64,000 nt of DNA from Bacillota bacterium (GTDB taxonomy: Bacteria > Bacillota > Bacilli > Paenibacillales > NBRC-103111): contig JAEWGW010000011.1 in assembly GCA_023388055.1 (NCBI GenBank), forward strand, positions 124,001 through 188,000. The letters are read 5' to 3'. Below are positions 1 to 7,925 of this stretch, piece by piece. Numbering within the stretch: the stretch's first letter is position 1; every line of letters begins with the position of its first letter. The notes beneath the pieces were generated by a model, which worked only from the letters and a program-made list of their open reading frames with translations, did not search any database and had not been told where the DNA came from. A program made the translations under genes and the position numbers.

Positions 1-160
1 TTCATTACAGAAGTCGATAAAGCAGTTTTTCTATTGACTAAGGGAAAGTAATTACGTTCCTTGTTTTTTAGGATATGATAGATGAACTTGGGAATTCCTG
101 TTTTTTATGATTTTTTTGAGTATAACTACAAAAGAGATCTCATGAAGGGGCAGATCTTAT

Positions 161-1090
161 TTGAAATTACTAATAAATAAATTGACTCTAGTATATCCAC
201 CTATAACTAACCAAGAAGGTGCCTGGCTATGGAATGCTCCAGAGGTTCGTGATTTCGTAAAAGGTAGTAAGTTGTATATGATCGGTCACAGAGAAGAACT
301 CAAATTTATTAATGAGCAGTTTATTTCTGAGGGAAGAGGAATTATCCAATTTCAGTTAGCAACAGCAACTCACAAAAGTCCGATAATACAAATTTCTTTG
401 AACCATTGCTTGCCAGATATTGAGGACGAAATTAGCATCGAGCTTGGAGAGAAACAGTTCCGTATTAAAGACAGTCAGGGCAACGTTCTACAATGGTACA
501 CTCCAGATATATTGCTTTATCGTTACTGGAAAAATCAATTATCTATCCGTATTATCGATGATACAGAATTTAATTACCGGGATTTTACAAGATATGAACT
601 TTATTATGTTGGTATATCAAAAAATAATGACAGTTTCTCTCGATTATTTGATGAGTCCCACCATGCAAGATTAAAAATACTAACGAATGAATACCCTAAA
701 AGTTCGGGGAGATTAACAGATGAGTTATTAATTTTTATGTTTGAAATCGATAAATTAAATATAAATATCTTTGATAGAATTGAAGATATAAATGAACAAA
801 TTAACTACCATACGGAAGATGAAATTGCAATTATTGCAGATGCTGAAAAGGCGTTTATTAAGTTATTGGAAACAAAATATAACGAAGTAAAATATAAGAA
901 CTATCCTAATGGTGATGATGGACTTTATAGTGAGGGATTGGATAGGTATTGCTTTTACATTGGTGAAGACATTACATTTTATACTAATAAAGGGGATTTT
1001 ATTGGAGCATCAGATGTTGACGATCACGCAGACATGATCTTCGTTGAAGGTGAAGTTGCTAAGGTTGTTAAAGAGACAATAGATAGTTAG
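161..1090 (+). CDS. Hypothetical protein, AT-rich, possibly GIY-YIG-like
   Basis: I do not recognise this 309-residue gene. It is soluble, with no signal peptide or membrane segment. It starts with TTG at 161, supported by an AAGGGG ribosome binding site at 145-150. Residues around 145-185 carry YYVGIS, then an RL pair and HHARLKIL. This spacing loosely resembles the start of a GIY-YIG nuclease fold, but no full catalytic set could be confirmed. The base composition is clearly more AT-rich than the carbohydrate genes downstream, which suggests horizontal acquisition. It lies beside restriction-system and IS remnants, so a defence or mobile-element role is possible, but that is inference from position only. 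Confidence 0.6.
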   Translation: MKLLINKLTLVYPPITNQEGAWLWNAPEVRDFVKGSKLYMIGHREELKFINEQFISEGRGIIQFQLATATHKSPIIQISLNHCLPDIEDEISIELGEKQFRIKDSQGNVLQWYTPDILLYRYWKNQLSIRIIDDTEFNYRDFTRYELYYVGISKNNDSFSRLFDESHHARLKILTNEYPKSSGRLTDELLIFMFEIDKLNINIFDRIEDINEQINYHTEDEIAIIADAEKAFIKLLETKYNEVKYKNYPNGDDGLYSEGLDRYCFYIGEDITFYTNKGDFIGASDVDDHADMIFVEGEVAKVVKETIDS

Positions 1091-1362
1091 TTCTCCCTGA
1101 AAAAATCAGGGTGTGTTGCCTGAAAAATAAAAAGGAATTCAAACACTCAAAATGGAAATTGTTATTGTCGAGATAACAATATATCCATGCCTTGAGGTGA
1201 GTTAAATTCCCATATTCATGAATTCAACACAACCTCGCAAATTCCCTGTTGACGTGATGTAATGTTGAAGCTTCGTGAAGAACAATTTACGCTCTGCGTG
1301 ATTCGATCATTCCAAAAAAATATATGGTAAATTAATTAAAATATGGAAATAAATTTATTAAG

Positions 1363-1608
1363 AGAACACCCGAAATTCAGCTCGATTTTCTAATTGTAGT
1401 CAACCAGATGCTTACAGGCTTCGATTCCAAGTGGGTTAACACGCTGTACAAGGATAAGATGCTTGAATACGAAAATATCATTCAGGCATTCTCGCGCACC
1501 AATCGTTTGTTCTGCCCGGAAAAACCCTTTGGAACGTTACGATACCATAGATATCCGCTTACAATGGAGCAACACATCGAAAAAGGTGTGAAGACCTATT
1601 CTGTTTAA
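1363..1608 (+). pseudogene. hsdR: Type I restriction subunit HsdR remnant
   Basis: This open stretch has no proper start codon. It encodes EIQLDFLIVVNQMLTGFDSKW, then DKMLEYENIIQAFSRTNR and KPFGTLRY. These match the conserved helicase motor segment of type I restriction endonuclease R subunits, where MLTGFD and QAFSRTNR are hallmark motifs. An intact HsdR is about 1000 residues; only about 80 remain here. The N-terminal nuclease, most of the motor and the C-terminal part are missing, and no hsdM or hsdS is present. It is a relic of a lost restriction-modification locus. Confidence 0.75.
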
Positions 1609-1818
1609 GTTATACTCAAGCCGTTCTACAAACGTTGTTTGGCTAATCTGGATATAACGGATGAACAAGTGTTGCGCGGAATTTCCGAACGACTGATCGA
1701 CCGGATTGAAGTGGAAGTGGATGGGAATATTACGATACAGACTCGGACAGACCCAGCTATGAGGTATGTAAAATGGCTGTATCGTGCTCAAGCCATCTGC
1801 CTTTTTTATGACATATAG
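1609..1818 (+). pseudogene. Gene remnant, possibly serine recombinase C-terminus
   Basis: Directly after the hsdR fragment's stop codon, in the same frame, lies a 69-codon open stretch without a start codon. It contains LKPFYKRCLANLDITDEQ, then ERLIDRIEVEVDGNITI. The second segment resembles the C-terminal tail of large serine recombinases, which often read like LVEKIEV-DGNI. The match is short and could instead belong to another family. It is best read as debris from a mobile element fused in frame behind the hsdR debris. Confidence 0.3.
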
Positions 1819-1840
1819 TAGATATTTAGATATATTGCAA

Positions 1841-1886
1841 CCCCACAGCCCTTCGGTCCAATTGCCGATATGCTGCGGGGTTTTGT
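1841..1886 (+). terminator. Possible rho-independent terminator
   Basis: CCCCACAGC at 1841-1849 can pair with GCTGCGGGG at 1872-1880, with one mismatch, and TTTTGTTTG follows. It sits just after the recombinase-like remnant and probably belonged to that lost gene. Confidence 0.4.
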
Positions 1887-2002
1887 TTGTTGCCTCTAAC
1901 TTTTCAACAAATTAGATTTCAATCACTTTCAGTCTACTGTCTTTTGATTTTGTAAAATAGAATCCCCGAGATGTCCTCAAAAAAGTCTTCAAAATATTTT
2001 CC

Positions 2003-2025
2003 GATAGTGTCAAGAAGTTTGTGTA
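2003..2025 (+). repeat. IS256-family left inverted repeat
   Basis: This 23-bp end begins GATAGTGTCAAG and ends AGTTTGTGTA. It matches the reverse complement of the right end (3348-3370, GGTAGCGTACAA ... AGTTTGTGTA) at about three quarters of positions, with the inner ten bases identical. Confidence 0.85.
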
Positions 2026-2083
2026 TAAAAGAAAAGGAAGCCCACGGTAATTGTTGGATGAAGGCAGGCTAGAGCGGTGTCCC

Positions 2084-3265
2084 TTATTCCTTGGCGGGGT
2101 ACCGTTCTTCGTACATCTGCTTGAAGATGGCTTGGGTCGTGGCCATGCCAAAACCACGTATGATGCGAGTGGCCCACTTCTGGTTATAATCGTTGACCAC
2201 CAAATAGGCGATCTTTTCAGCGGCGTCCACATTCGGCAAACTATTCATCGGGTAAAACCGCTTACGGATTTCCTTCATGGTTCGCTCAATGGCATTCGTG
2301 GTGTAAATCCGGGCCCAAATGTCCTCCGGATACTTGTAAAAGGTCAGCAATACAGGGAGATCCGTCTTCCAGGAGGCCACCTCCCGCGGATATATTTTGG
2401 CCCACTTTAATTCGAAGGCAGCGCATTGACGCAGGGCTTGCTCGTAGATCGGAGCCGTGTAAATGAGTTTGAGATCGCTCATAAACGCCAGCTTGTCCTT
2501 GACCCGGATCTTGGGAAACAGATTGCGAATCTTGTGCACAACGCAACGCTGGATGTCGGCCTTGGGATAGACGCTGTGAAACGCCTCTTCCAGGCCCACC
2601 AGCCCGTCAAAAACACCTAACAGAATGTCGGTCGCTCCCCGGTTGTACAGATCTTGCAGAAAGGTCTGCCAGCCATGAGCACTCTCGTGGCCCCCGACGA
2701 CAAAGCCCAGCACCTGACGTCTTCCTTCTTCGTCGATGGCCATGGCTACATAAAGGACTTCATTGGCTACACTGTCCCGGCGAAGATTGAAGTGGATCCC
2801 ATCGATGTACAGAACGGAGTAGCGCTGATTCAGGGGGCGCTCCTGCCAGGTATGCACATCTTGAAGGACGGTATTGGTAATATTGCTGACCGTTGCCGGT
2901 GAATAGTGCGTGCCAATGATGGATTCAATAAAGTCCCCCACTTCCCGGGTGCTCATTCCGCCTTTATACATGCGAATAACCGCTTCCTCGAGCCAACCGT
3001 CCCGACGTTGATAGGGCTCGAATACCTGGGTTTGAAACTCGCCTTGACGGTCCCGTGGTACCCTTAGGTCGTCAATCTTTCCAAACTTCGTGTCCAAGGT
3101 TCGCGTGTAATAGCCATTCCGGGAATTGGGTGTATCCGGCTGCTCCACGGTAAGGAAATTGGCGATTTCCTCTCGCATGAGGAGTTCCAATTTCTCTTTT
3201 ACAAACAGACGAACGGCATGTTCCAATTGATTGATAAAGTCGGCATTGTGTATACTAGATGACAT
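2084..3265 (-). CDS. IS256-family transposase
   Basis: The 393-residue DDE transposase of the Mutator/IS256 type catalyses cut-and-paste or copy-out movement of the surrounding element. Visible motifs are the first catalytic Asp in VLYIDGIHFN, the second in GVFDGLVGLEEAF, and the glutamate in NAIERTMKEIRKR. The length is normal for the family (about 390 to 400). I chose ATG at 3265 because AGAGGAG lies about ten bases upstream on the minus strand. An in-frame codon 29 residues further upstream falls in the terminal region and has no such site. No frameshift or internal stop is seen, so it is probably functional. Confidence 0.93.
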   Translation of the reverse strand: MSSSIHNADFINQLEHAVRLFVKEKLELLMREEIANFLTVEQPDTPNSRNGYYTRTLDTKFGKIDDLRVPRDRQGEFQTQVFEPYQRRDGWLEEAVIRMYKGGMSTREVGDFIESIIGTHYSPATVSNITNTVLQDVHTWQERPLNQRYSVLYIDGIHFNLRRDSVANEVLYVAMAIDEEGRRQVLGFVVGGHESAHGWQTFLQDLYNRGATDILLGVFDGLVGLEEAFHSVYPKADIQRCVVHKIRNLFPKIRVKDKLAFMSDLKLIYTAPIYEQALRQCAAFELKWAKIYPREVASWKTDLPVLLTFYKYPEDIWARIYTTNAIERTMKEIRKRFYPMNSLPNVDAAEKIAYLVVNDYNQKWATRIIRGFGMATTQAIFKQMYEERYPAKE

Positions 3266-3347
3266 GGCAGGGTGATCTCCTCTCGTGGGTCTGGACAATT
3301 CCGAGAGTACCCTGTCTTTTTCGTGTTGACAACACGCCAATTTCTGG

Positions 3348-3370
3348 TACACAAACTATTGTACGCTACC
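3348..3370 (-). repeat. IS256-family right inverted repeat
   Basis: This is the partner of the repeat at 2003-2025. It lies upstream of the transposase start and marks the outer boundary just before the TATTTTCC duplication at 3371-3378. Confidence 0.85.
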
Positions 3371-3963
3371 TATTTTCCCCAAACTACCCGATTTTGACTG
3401 AAAAATGAAACGGCTTATAGAGGGATAAAAAATCTCTCAAAACGGCTCTTTGAAAACAACATACAAGTTTATCCGGTACATTCCCCATGCAGCCTCAAAG
3501 GAAAGCCAGAATGCTAGCGCGCCATGACCGTATTGTTCCTGCTGTTCTTTATGACGCAGGAGATGACGAGAGCGATTCCGCGATGCATAACGAAATGGTG
3601 GTTCCATTTTCGGCGATGACCTGCATGTTGGGATTATGATACTTTCGTCCAGCCACAGCTTATCGCAATGGGGGCGGCCTGCAGCGATCCTGGGGGAAGC
3701 GCAAACTTGCGCTTATGGAGACAGTTCACCGCTGTCCACCGGATAAATTTTTTCTGTGTTTACCTATTACTCGTCATCAGAGATTACTGCGAAGAGTACT
3801 GAAGCTTACCATCTCAGTTTGTCCGCAGGCGTGTAGTCTGCCCAAGGTACACATATTCGTGGATATTCTAATGTTCAGGTTCGATTCAGCAAGAATGACA
3901 GCTTATACAGACATTTCACATGCGAACGTCAATGGAGAAGTCCTTATTGAAAATCGAATATCC

Positions 3964-3996
3964 AAGAGTTCATCCTTCGTGGATGACTCTTTTTAT
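3964..3996 (+). terminator. Rho-independent terminator
   Basis: AAGAGTTCATCC pairs with GGATGACTCTT across a TTCGT loop, with one bulged base, and a T run follows. The gene it once served is no longer recognisable. Confidence 0.6.
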
Positions 3997-4009
3997 ATAG
4001 ATATCCTTG

Positions 4010-4050
4010 AAAAGCCGGTGCTCGGGTTCCTCGATGCAACCGGCTTTTTC
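4010..4050 (+). terminator. Second hairpin terminator, tandem
   Basis: AAAAGCCGGT pairs with ACCGGCTTTTT around a loop of about 19 bases. It ends directly before the GGAGAGGAG ribosome binding site of the ParA-like gene, so it would isolate that gene from upstream transcription. Confidence 0.55.
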
Positions 4051-4073
4051 TCTATGGAGAGGAGACTGAACAT

Positions 4074-4304
4074 ATGGTCAAGGTGATTGCCCTTGCCAAC
4101 CAGAAAGGCGGTGTGGGCAAAACAACGACAGCGGTCAACCTCGGCATCGGATTGGCTACGGAAGGAAACCGGGTGCTGCTGCTTGCTGCTGACGAAAAGC
4201 CGACTATGGGAAAGTACGATGAATTTATTGCTCCTGAGTTGCTGCGGAAGGCCTTCAAAAAAGATGGACTTGACTTGCAGGGATTGGCAGAAGGCTTACA
4301 GTAG
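4074..4304 (+). pseudogene. Truncated ParA/Soj-like ATPase
   Basis: The N-terminus, VIALANQKGGVGKTTTAVNL, carries the deviant Walker A motif (KGGVGKTT) of ParA/MinD ATPases, and a strong GGAGAGGAG site precedes the ATG at 4074. The usual DxDxQ strand after RVLLL is replaced by AADEKPTMG, and the sequence then diverges and stops at 76 residues; intact ParA proteins are about 250. Walker A' and Walker B are missing. An internal deletion has probably joined the ParA start to unrelated sequence (KYDEFIAPELLRKAF). No parB lies nearby. The retained start and site suggest it could still be translated, but not as a working ATPase. Confidence 0.7.
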
Positions 4305-4416
4305 GCAGACACATTTTATGAAATAGCACCATGTGAAGGATAAGATTTTTGAACACGATTTGGGTGTTCAGAGCAACCATAGGATTGGTAAAATGAAAGC
4401 AGGGAGGCGAAATAAG

Positions 4417-4662
4417 ATGCTCTGGACGAAGGTTAGAGAACTATTTCCTAATCAGTTTGTATTGGTGGAGGAACTAAAGTCTCATTACGAAGACAATAAG
4501 CTCCATGTGGAAGAAGTGGCTGTCATCAAGCTAATTCCGGATCCGAAGGAAGCATGGAAAGAGCTATTTGCTGCCAAAAATGAGCGTTTCGTATATCATA
4601 CCTCCAATGAATCAATCATTGTGGAAGTACGGGACAAGCCTATGGTCAGGAGAACTTCATGA
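4417..4662 (+). CDS. Small hypothetical protein (81 aa), paired with retropepsin-like gene
   Basis: ATG at 4417 is preceded by AGGGAGGCG at about eight bases, which makes it a better start than the upstream in-frame ATG at 4333. The product begins MLWTKVRELFPNQFVLVEEL and contains KLIPDPKEAWKELFAA and RFVYHTSNESIIVEV. From memory, small proteins of this type sit directly upstream of retropepsin-like aspartic protease genes in Firmicutes, and the debris of such a gene follows here. The function is unknown; a two-gene cassette is inferred from the pairing. The frame itself looks intact. Confidence 0.6.
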   Translation: MLWTKVRELFPNQFVLVEELKSHYEDNKLHVEEVAVIKLIPDPKEAWKELFAAKNERFVYHTSNESIIVEVRDKPMVRRTS

Positions 4663-4667
4663 CATAA

Positions 4668-4841
4668 ACCTTGAATTTTCAATTTCAATCCTTTCAGATG
4701 GAGAATTTCCCCATAGATTTTGGTCGCATCGGAGAAGATACTCAGATTAATGGTTTGATCGGCTTGGATATTCTAATTCCGGGCCAATTTATATTGGATT
4801 TAGGCAGACTGCAGATATACGCTGCGGCCAATGATGAATAA
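4668..4841 (+). pseudogene. C-terminal remnant of retropepsin-like aspartic protease
   Basis: The open stretch contains INGLIGLDILIPGQFILDLG followed by RLQIYA. This resembles the last part of bacterial retropepsin-like proteins, where GLIGMDFL and a closing strand follow the catalytic DTGA loop. The N-terminal half with the catalytic Asp is absent, and a stop lies immediately upstream at 4665. It directly follows the small gene at 4417-4662, matching that gene's usual neighbour. It is read as a deletion derivative and not functional as a protease. Confidence 0.55.
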
Positions 4842-4891
4842 GTGTGTCAGAGGCAATGCGAGTAACGAGTCCTCTCGACCGCACTACATGC

Positions 4892-4931
4892 AAAAAAGGG
4901 CTTCAGCGATTTTCGCTGGAGCCCTTTTTTG
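4892..4931. terminator. Bidirectional terminator
   Basis: AAAAAAGGGCTTCAGCG pairs with CGCTGGAGCCCTTTTTT around ATTTT. Runs of A and T on both sides let it work for both the remnant on the plus strand and the AraC gene on the minus strand. Confidence 0.9.
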
Positions 4932-4943
4932 CTTTTGCATGCA

Positions 4944-5906
4944 TTACATTGAATTTAGCGTTCGGTATATCCCAGGCGTTATGCCCACCTTCTTTTTAAA
5001 CATTCTGATAAAATAGCTGGGGGAATTAAAACCACACTCCGCGCAGACCTCTTGGATCGAACGGGTAGTCCCCAGCAAAAGGCGCTGCGCGGCTTCGATC
5101 CGGTATTGCAATAAGTAGTCTACAGGTGAACATTTCATATATGAATGAAAACAGCGTGAGGCCTCACTTTTGCTAATATTCGAGGAGCTTGATATGTCTT
5201 CGAGTGTCAAATGGTTCATGTAGTTTTTTTGAATGAAGGCAATCATGTTCTGAAGCCTCGCTTGATATTGCAGCTCCCGTTTATCGGTGGTTACGGTAGG
5301 AAGCTGATGCCAATGTTGAACCAAGGACAACCAGATCTGATTGAGGAGGCCTTGTACCTGCATTTCGAAACCAACCTCCAAGAATGAATCCGTCTGGAAA
5401 TCCAGAACAGGAAATGAACCGTACCAACTTTCTGCACCGTGCTGCTGAAGCAGAGCAAAGATGCTCTCCAGCTTCTTTAGAGTTTCGTTATGCCAATGTT
5501 CGTGAGCATGTAAAACGACATATGGCACATGTTTGTCACCCAGAAATGGAAGGACATATTTTTTGTAAATGACACTGGTATGTGACGCGATCAACTCACC
5601 GGAAAAAACGATGTTCGGGCATTCACAAACATCCGATTCATTTTTTTGTTCAAAGGAGTGCAGGGTATTACTACTGATGAAGATGCCGTCATTGGCTTCT
5701 AATTCTATTCGATGATGCCCCACCTGAACCACAACGATTCCTCCGCGGGCAACAAAGAACTCCGGTTCAAAATGCCAGTGTAGAGGCACTCTATGCTGAA
5801 GGAATTTATGCAGCTCATCCACATAGTATTGAATGGGAAAATCTAGCTGGCCATGTTGAATGTTTTCAAAATATGTATGATCTAACGGCATGGTATCGAT
5901 TCTCAT
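4944..5906 (-). CDS. AraC-family transcriptional regulator with cupin N-terminus
   Basis: The 320-residue regulator has a cupin-like sensing domain (residues about 45-130, with LHWHFEPEFF and ANDGIFISSNTLHSF). Its C-terminal double helix-turn-helix (about 220-318) contains LTLEDISSSSNISKSEASRCF and then IQEVCAECGFNSPSYFIRMFK and GITPGIYR. It is transcribed divergently from the MFS operon at 6035, separated by about 130 bp, so control of that transporter by a small sugar ligand is the natural guess. It ends at the shared terminator at 4892-4931. The family assignment is secure; the effector is unknown. Confidence 0.92.
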   Translation of the reverse strand: MRIDTMPLDHTYFENIQHGQLDFPIQYYVDELHKFLQHRVPLHWHFEPEFFVARGGIVVVQVGHHRIELEANDGIFISSNTLHSFEQKNESDVCECPNIVFSGELIASHTSVIYKKYVLPFLGDKHVPYVVLHAHEHWHNETLKKLESIFALLQQHGAESWYGSFPVLDFQTDSFLEVGFEMQVQGLLNQIWLSLVQHWHQLPTVTTDKRELQYQARLQNMIAFIQKNYMNHLTLEDISSSSNISKSEASRCFHSYMKCSPVDYLLQYRIEAAQRLLLGTTRSIQEVCAECGFNSPSYFIRMFKKKVGITPGIYRTLNSM

Positions 5907-5957
5907 TGAAATCCCCTTACTTGGGAAGATAGTGATACGAAGTGGGAATAAAGTGGC

Positions 5958-5985
5958 TTGAACATCACTTTTACGATGATATAAT
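5958..5985 (+). promoter_or_regulatory. Sigma-A promoter of MFS operon
   Basis: TTGAAC at 5958 and TATAAT at 5980 are separated by 16 bases, about 50 bp before the MFS start. The position between divergent genes fits AraC control. Confidence 0.7.
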
Positions 5986-6034
5986 ATTACATAAAGTGTA
6001 GAGTTATGGCAAGCTTAGGAGGCATACGGAATTT

Positions 6035-7270
6035 ATGCAGCGGTTGAAGAATTTTAACAAGGTTTATGCATTGCAGCTTGCTACTATCTTTTTGGGTTTT
6101 ATTATTTTCGGTATCTCAGAGAATATAAAAGGTCCGGCGATTCCCAGGATTCAGTTCGATTTTAATCTGAATGAACAACAATTAGGTACTCTGTTATCTT
6201 TAAATGCCTTAGGTTATCTAATTGCCTGCTCGTTTACTGCTGTTTTAGTGAGAAAATGGGGGATTAAAGCGACAAGTATTTTATCCTTTGCCTCCATGCT
6301 GGTTTCGGGTGTGTTTATATTTTTATCGCATACGTATCCGCTTTTTTCTGCTTCTTACTTTCTGATGTATATAGGAAATGGGATGCTGGAAATTGCACTG
6401 GCGATTTTGGGAGCTAGGATCTTTGTCAGAAATACGGGGGCCATGATGAATTTATCTCATGCTTTCTACGGGTTAAGTTCAACGGTTGCACCCTTAATCG
6501 CAACGAAAGTTATGACTGTTCAAGTGTTTGGTCAAACGCTGGATTGGCGTGGCATGTATTTGGTCATGCTTTCATTAGCTTTATTACCCATCCTGACTGC
6601 CATGCGCAGTTCATTTCCCGGGGATGATCTTGCGGATGCAAGCCGGACTCCCTTTAAAGTATTGCTGCGAGACCCAGCCTTGTGGTTGATGGTGATGATT
6701 CTCACCTTCGGAGTTGTATCTGAGTTGGCTGTGGGTGGCTGGTTAGTGAATTATCTGGAAAAGGCCTACCACTGGAGTACAGTCGAGGCTTCCGGTATGC
6801 TGTCCGTATTTTTTCTTCTCTTTGCCATTTCCAGATTCTTCTTGGGACCTGTGACAGATCGAATCGGATTTGCTTTATCTTTCATTATTTTTTCAGGTTT
6901 TTCTGCTATATGTACGTTTGCCGCTATTATTGGAGGGGAACAGTGGTCGTTTCTTTTTGCAGCAGCAGGTATTGGGATTGCAATGATCTATCCAACCGTT
7001 ATGGCCTTTATTGCAAAACGGTATCCGCGTGGAAGTGATACAGCCATTACTTTTACTGTCACACTAATGGGGCTTGGCAGCGTTATTGGCAACTATGTAA
7101 TCGGGTTTGTTATAGAAATGGTTAAAAGGATTTATGGTGAAGGAGACTCCCTCGGTTTGCTGCGCGGGCTGCAAGCAGGTTATGGTTTTATCGGCTTGTG
7201 CGCTCTTCTATGCTCGGTTTCCGGCTGTATGCTGTATCGGTATCTAAAAAAACGCGGAGAATTAATCTAA
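6035..7270 (+). CDS. MFS transporter, probable sugar permease
   Basis: The 411-residue membrane protein has about 12 hydrophobic segments. The first carries GFIIFGISENIKGPAIP, and the 2-3 loop has VRKWGIKATS, typical of the major facilitator superfamily. A long central loop after segment six (SSFPGDDLADASRTPFK) separates the two halves. The length and overall look resemble fucose/hexose-type (FHS-like) transporters. The ATG at 6035 is preceded by TTAGGAGG. It leads an operon with a DUF1349 protein (13 bp gap) and a VOC protein, and faces an AraC regulator, so uptake of a plant-wall mono- or disaccharide is inferred. Confidence 0.85.
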   Translation: MQRLKNFNKVYALQLATIFLGFIIFGISENIKGPAIPRIQFDFNLNEQQLGTLLSLNALGYLIACSFTAVLVRKWGIKATSILSFASMLVSGVFIFLSHTYPLFSASYFLMYIGNGMLEIALAILGARIFVRNTGAMMNLSHAFYGLSSTVAPLIATKVMTVQVFGQTLDWRGMYLVMLSLALLPILTAMRSSFPGDDLADASRTPFKVLLRDPALWLMVMILTFGVVSELAVGGWLVNYLEKAYHWSTVEASGMLSVFFLLFAISRFFLGPVTDRIGFALSFIIFSGFSAICTFAAIIGGEQWSFLFAAAGIGIAMIYPTVMAFIAKRYPRGSDTAITFTVTLMGLGSVIGNYVIGFVIEMVKRIYGEGDSLGLLRGLQAGYGFIGLCALLCSVSGCMLYRYLKKRGELI

Positions 7271-7283
7271 GGAGGACACCAAA

Positions 7284-7889
7284 ATGACGATTAAGAAAAT
7301 GGACTGGAGTGAAGGGAAGTGGCTGAATAAGCCGCAATCCGCCCAGAAAGAAGGGGATTTCTACAAGGTCAAACCTGAGAAGGGAAGAGACTTCTGGAAA
7401 AAAACCTTATATGGCTTCGAATATGAAGATGGTGCCGCTTTGTTGGCAGATTGGGATACCAATACGGCCGTCGAGGTATCCTTTAAGCTCTCGTCATTCG
7501 CGGAATTATATGATCAGGCAGGGATTTTGTTATATCATGGCCCGGGGCAATGGATTAAAACCGGGGTTGAGGTGAATGACGGTATTCCCCAGCTTTCCGC
7601 AGTTGTAACCGATGGTTACTCCGACTGGTCGCTGGCTGCTGTGCCGGAGTGGGTTGGGGAAGAAGTTACTCTTCGCGCTTCCATTATGAAGGATGCCGTG
7701 ATTATCCGTGCACGGACACAGCACTATGCTTGGCGTACTGTACGTGTGGCGCGTTTTCCCTACCCAACAGGGAATCAGGCAGGCCCTTATACCACCTCTC
7801 CAACTCGAGAGGGCTTTGAGGTGACCTTTACCCGCTGGAGCTTCACGCTTCCCGATCAAGATCTTCATACCGATCCTGCTGAGGAATAA
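7284..7889 (+). CDS. DUF1349 family protein (YesU-like)
   Basis: The 201-residue cytoplasmic protein has the DUF1349 concanavalin-like fold. It carries DFWKKTLYGFEYEDGAALL, then DQAGILLYHGPGQWIKTGVE, and PYTTSPTREGFEVTFT near the end. B. subtilis YesU, in the rhamnogalacturonan cluster, is a family member of similar size whose role is not settled; a jelly-roll carbohydrate-binding or processing role is usual for the fold. AAGGAGG precedes ATG 7284, and it is co-transcribed with the MFS gene. In this window the same kind of fold appears to be appended to GH43 enzymes, supporting a carbohydrate link. Confidence 0.85.
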   Translation: MTIKKMDWSEGKWLNKPQSAQKEGDFYKVKPEKGRDFWKKTLYGFEYEDGAALLADWDTNTAVEVSFKLSSFAELYDQAGILLYHGPGQWIKTGVEVNDGIPQLSAVVTDGYSDWSLAAVPEWVGEEVTLRASIMKDAVIIRARTQHYAWRTVRVARFPYPTGNQAGPYTTSPTREGFEVTFTRWSFTLPDQDLHTDPAEE

Positions 7890-7925
7890 AACGGTTTTCG
7901 CTCGAACACGAAAGGAGATCAAACA

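Larger units (their letters stand above)
2003..3370 (-). mobile_element. IS256-family insertion sequence, complete
   Basis: The 1368-bp element holds one transposase gene on the minus strand and imperfect 23-bp terminal inverted repeats. It is flanked by an exact 8-bp direct repeat, TATTTTCC, at 1995-2002 and 3371-3378, which is the target duplication expected of IS256-family transposition. The intact duplication and open transposase frame suggest a fairly recent insertion. Joining the flanks through one TATTTTCC copy shows that it landed in non-coding or already decayed DNA and broke no recognisable gene. Confidence 0.92.
3379..4073. other. Decayed non-coding stretch between IS and ParA-like gene
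   Basis: No convincing gene is present. Short peptide-like stretches can be read, for example IRYIPHAASKESQNAS around 3475 and VPAVLYDAGDDE around 3535, but stops interrupt them and I cannot assign them. An open frame at 3715-4086 reads through two hairpin terminators and has no ribosome binding site, so I do not call it. The stretch looks like old gene debris. Confidence 0.5.

Noticed and set aside
1094..1110. Terminator after the first gene
   Set aside because: CCCTGA and TCAGGG can pair, but the stem is only six bases and no T run follows.
1157..1179. Operator palindrome TTGTTAT...ATAACAA
   Set aside because: It is in decayed AT-rich DNA with no gene start nearby, so chance is a fair explanation.
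3715..4086. Open frame of 123 codons before the ParA-like gene
   Set aside because: It runs through two hairpin terminators, lacks a ribosome binding site and has no family resemblance.
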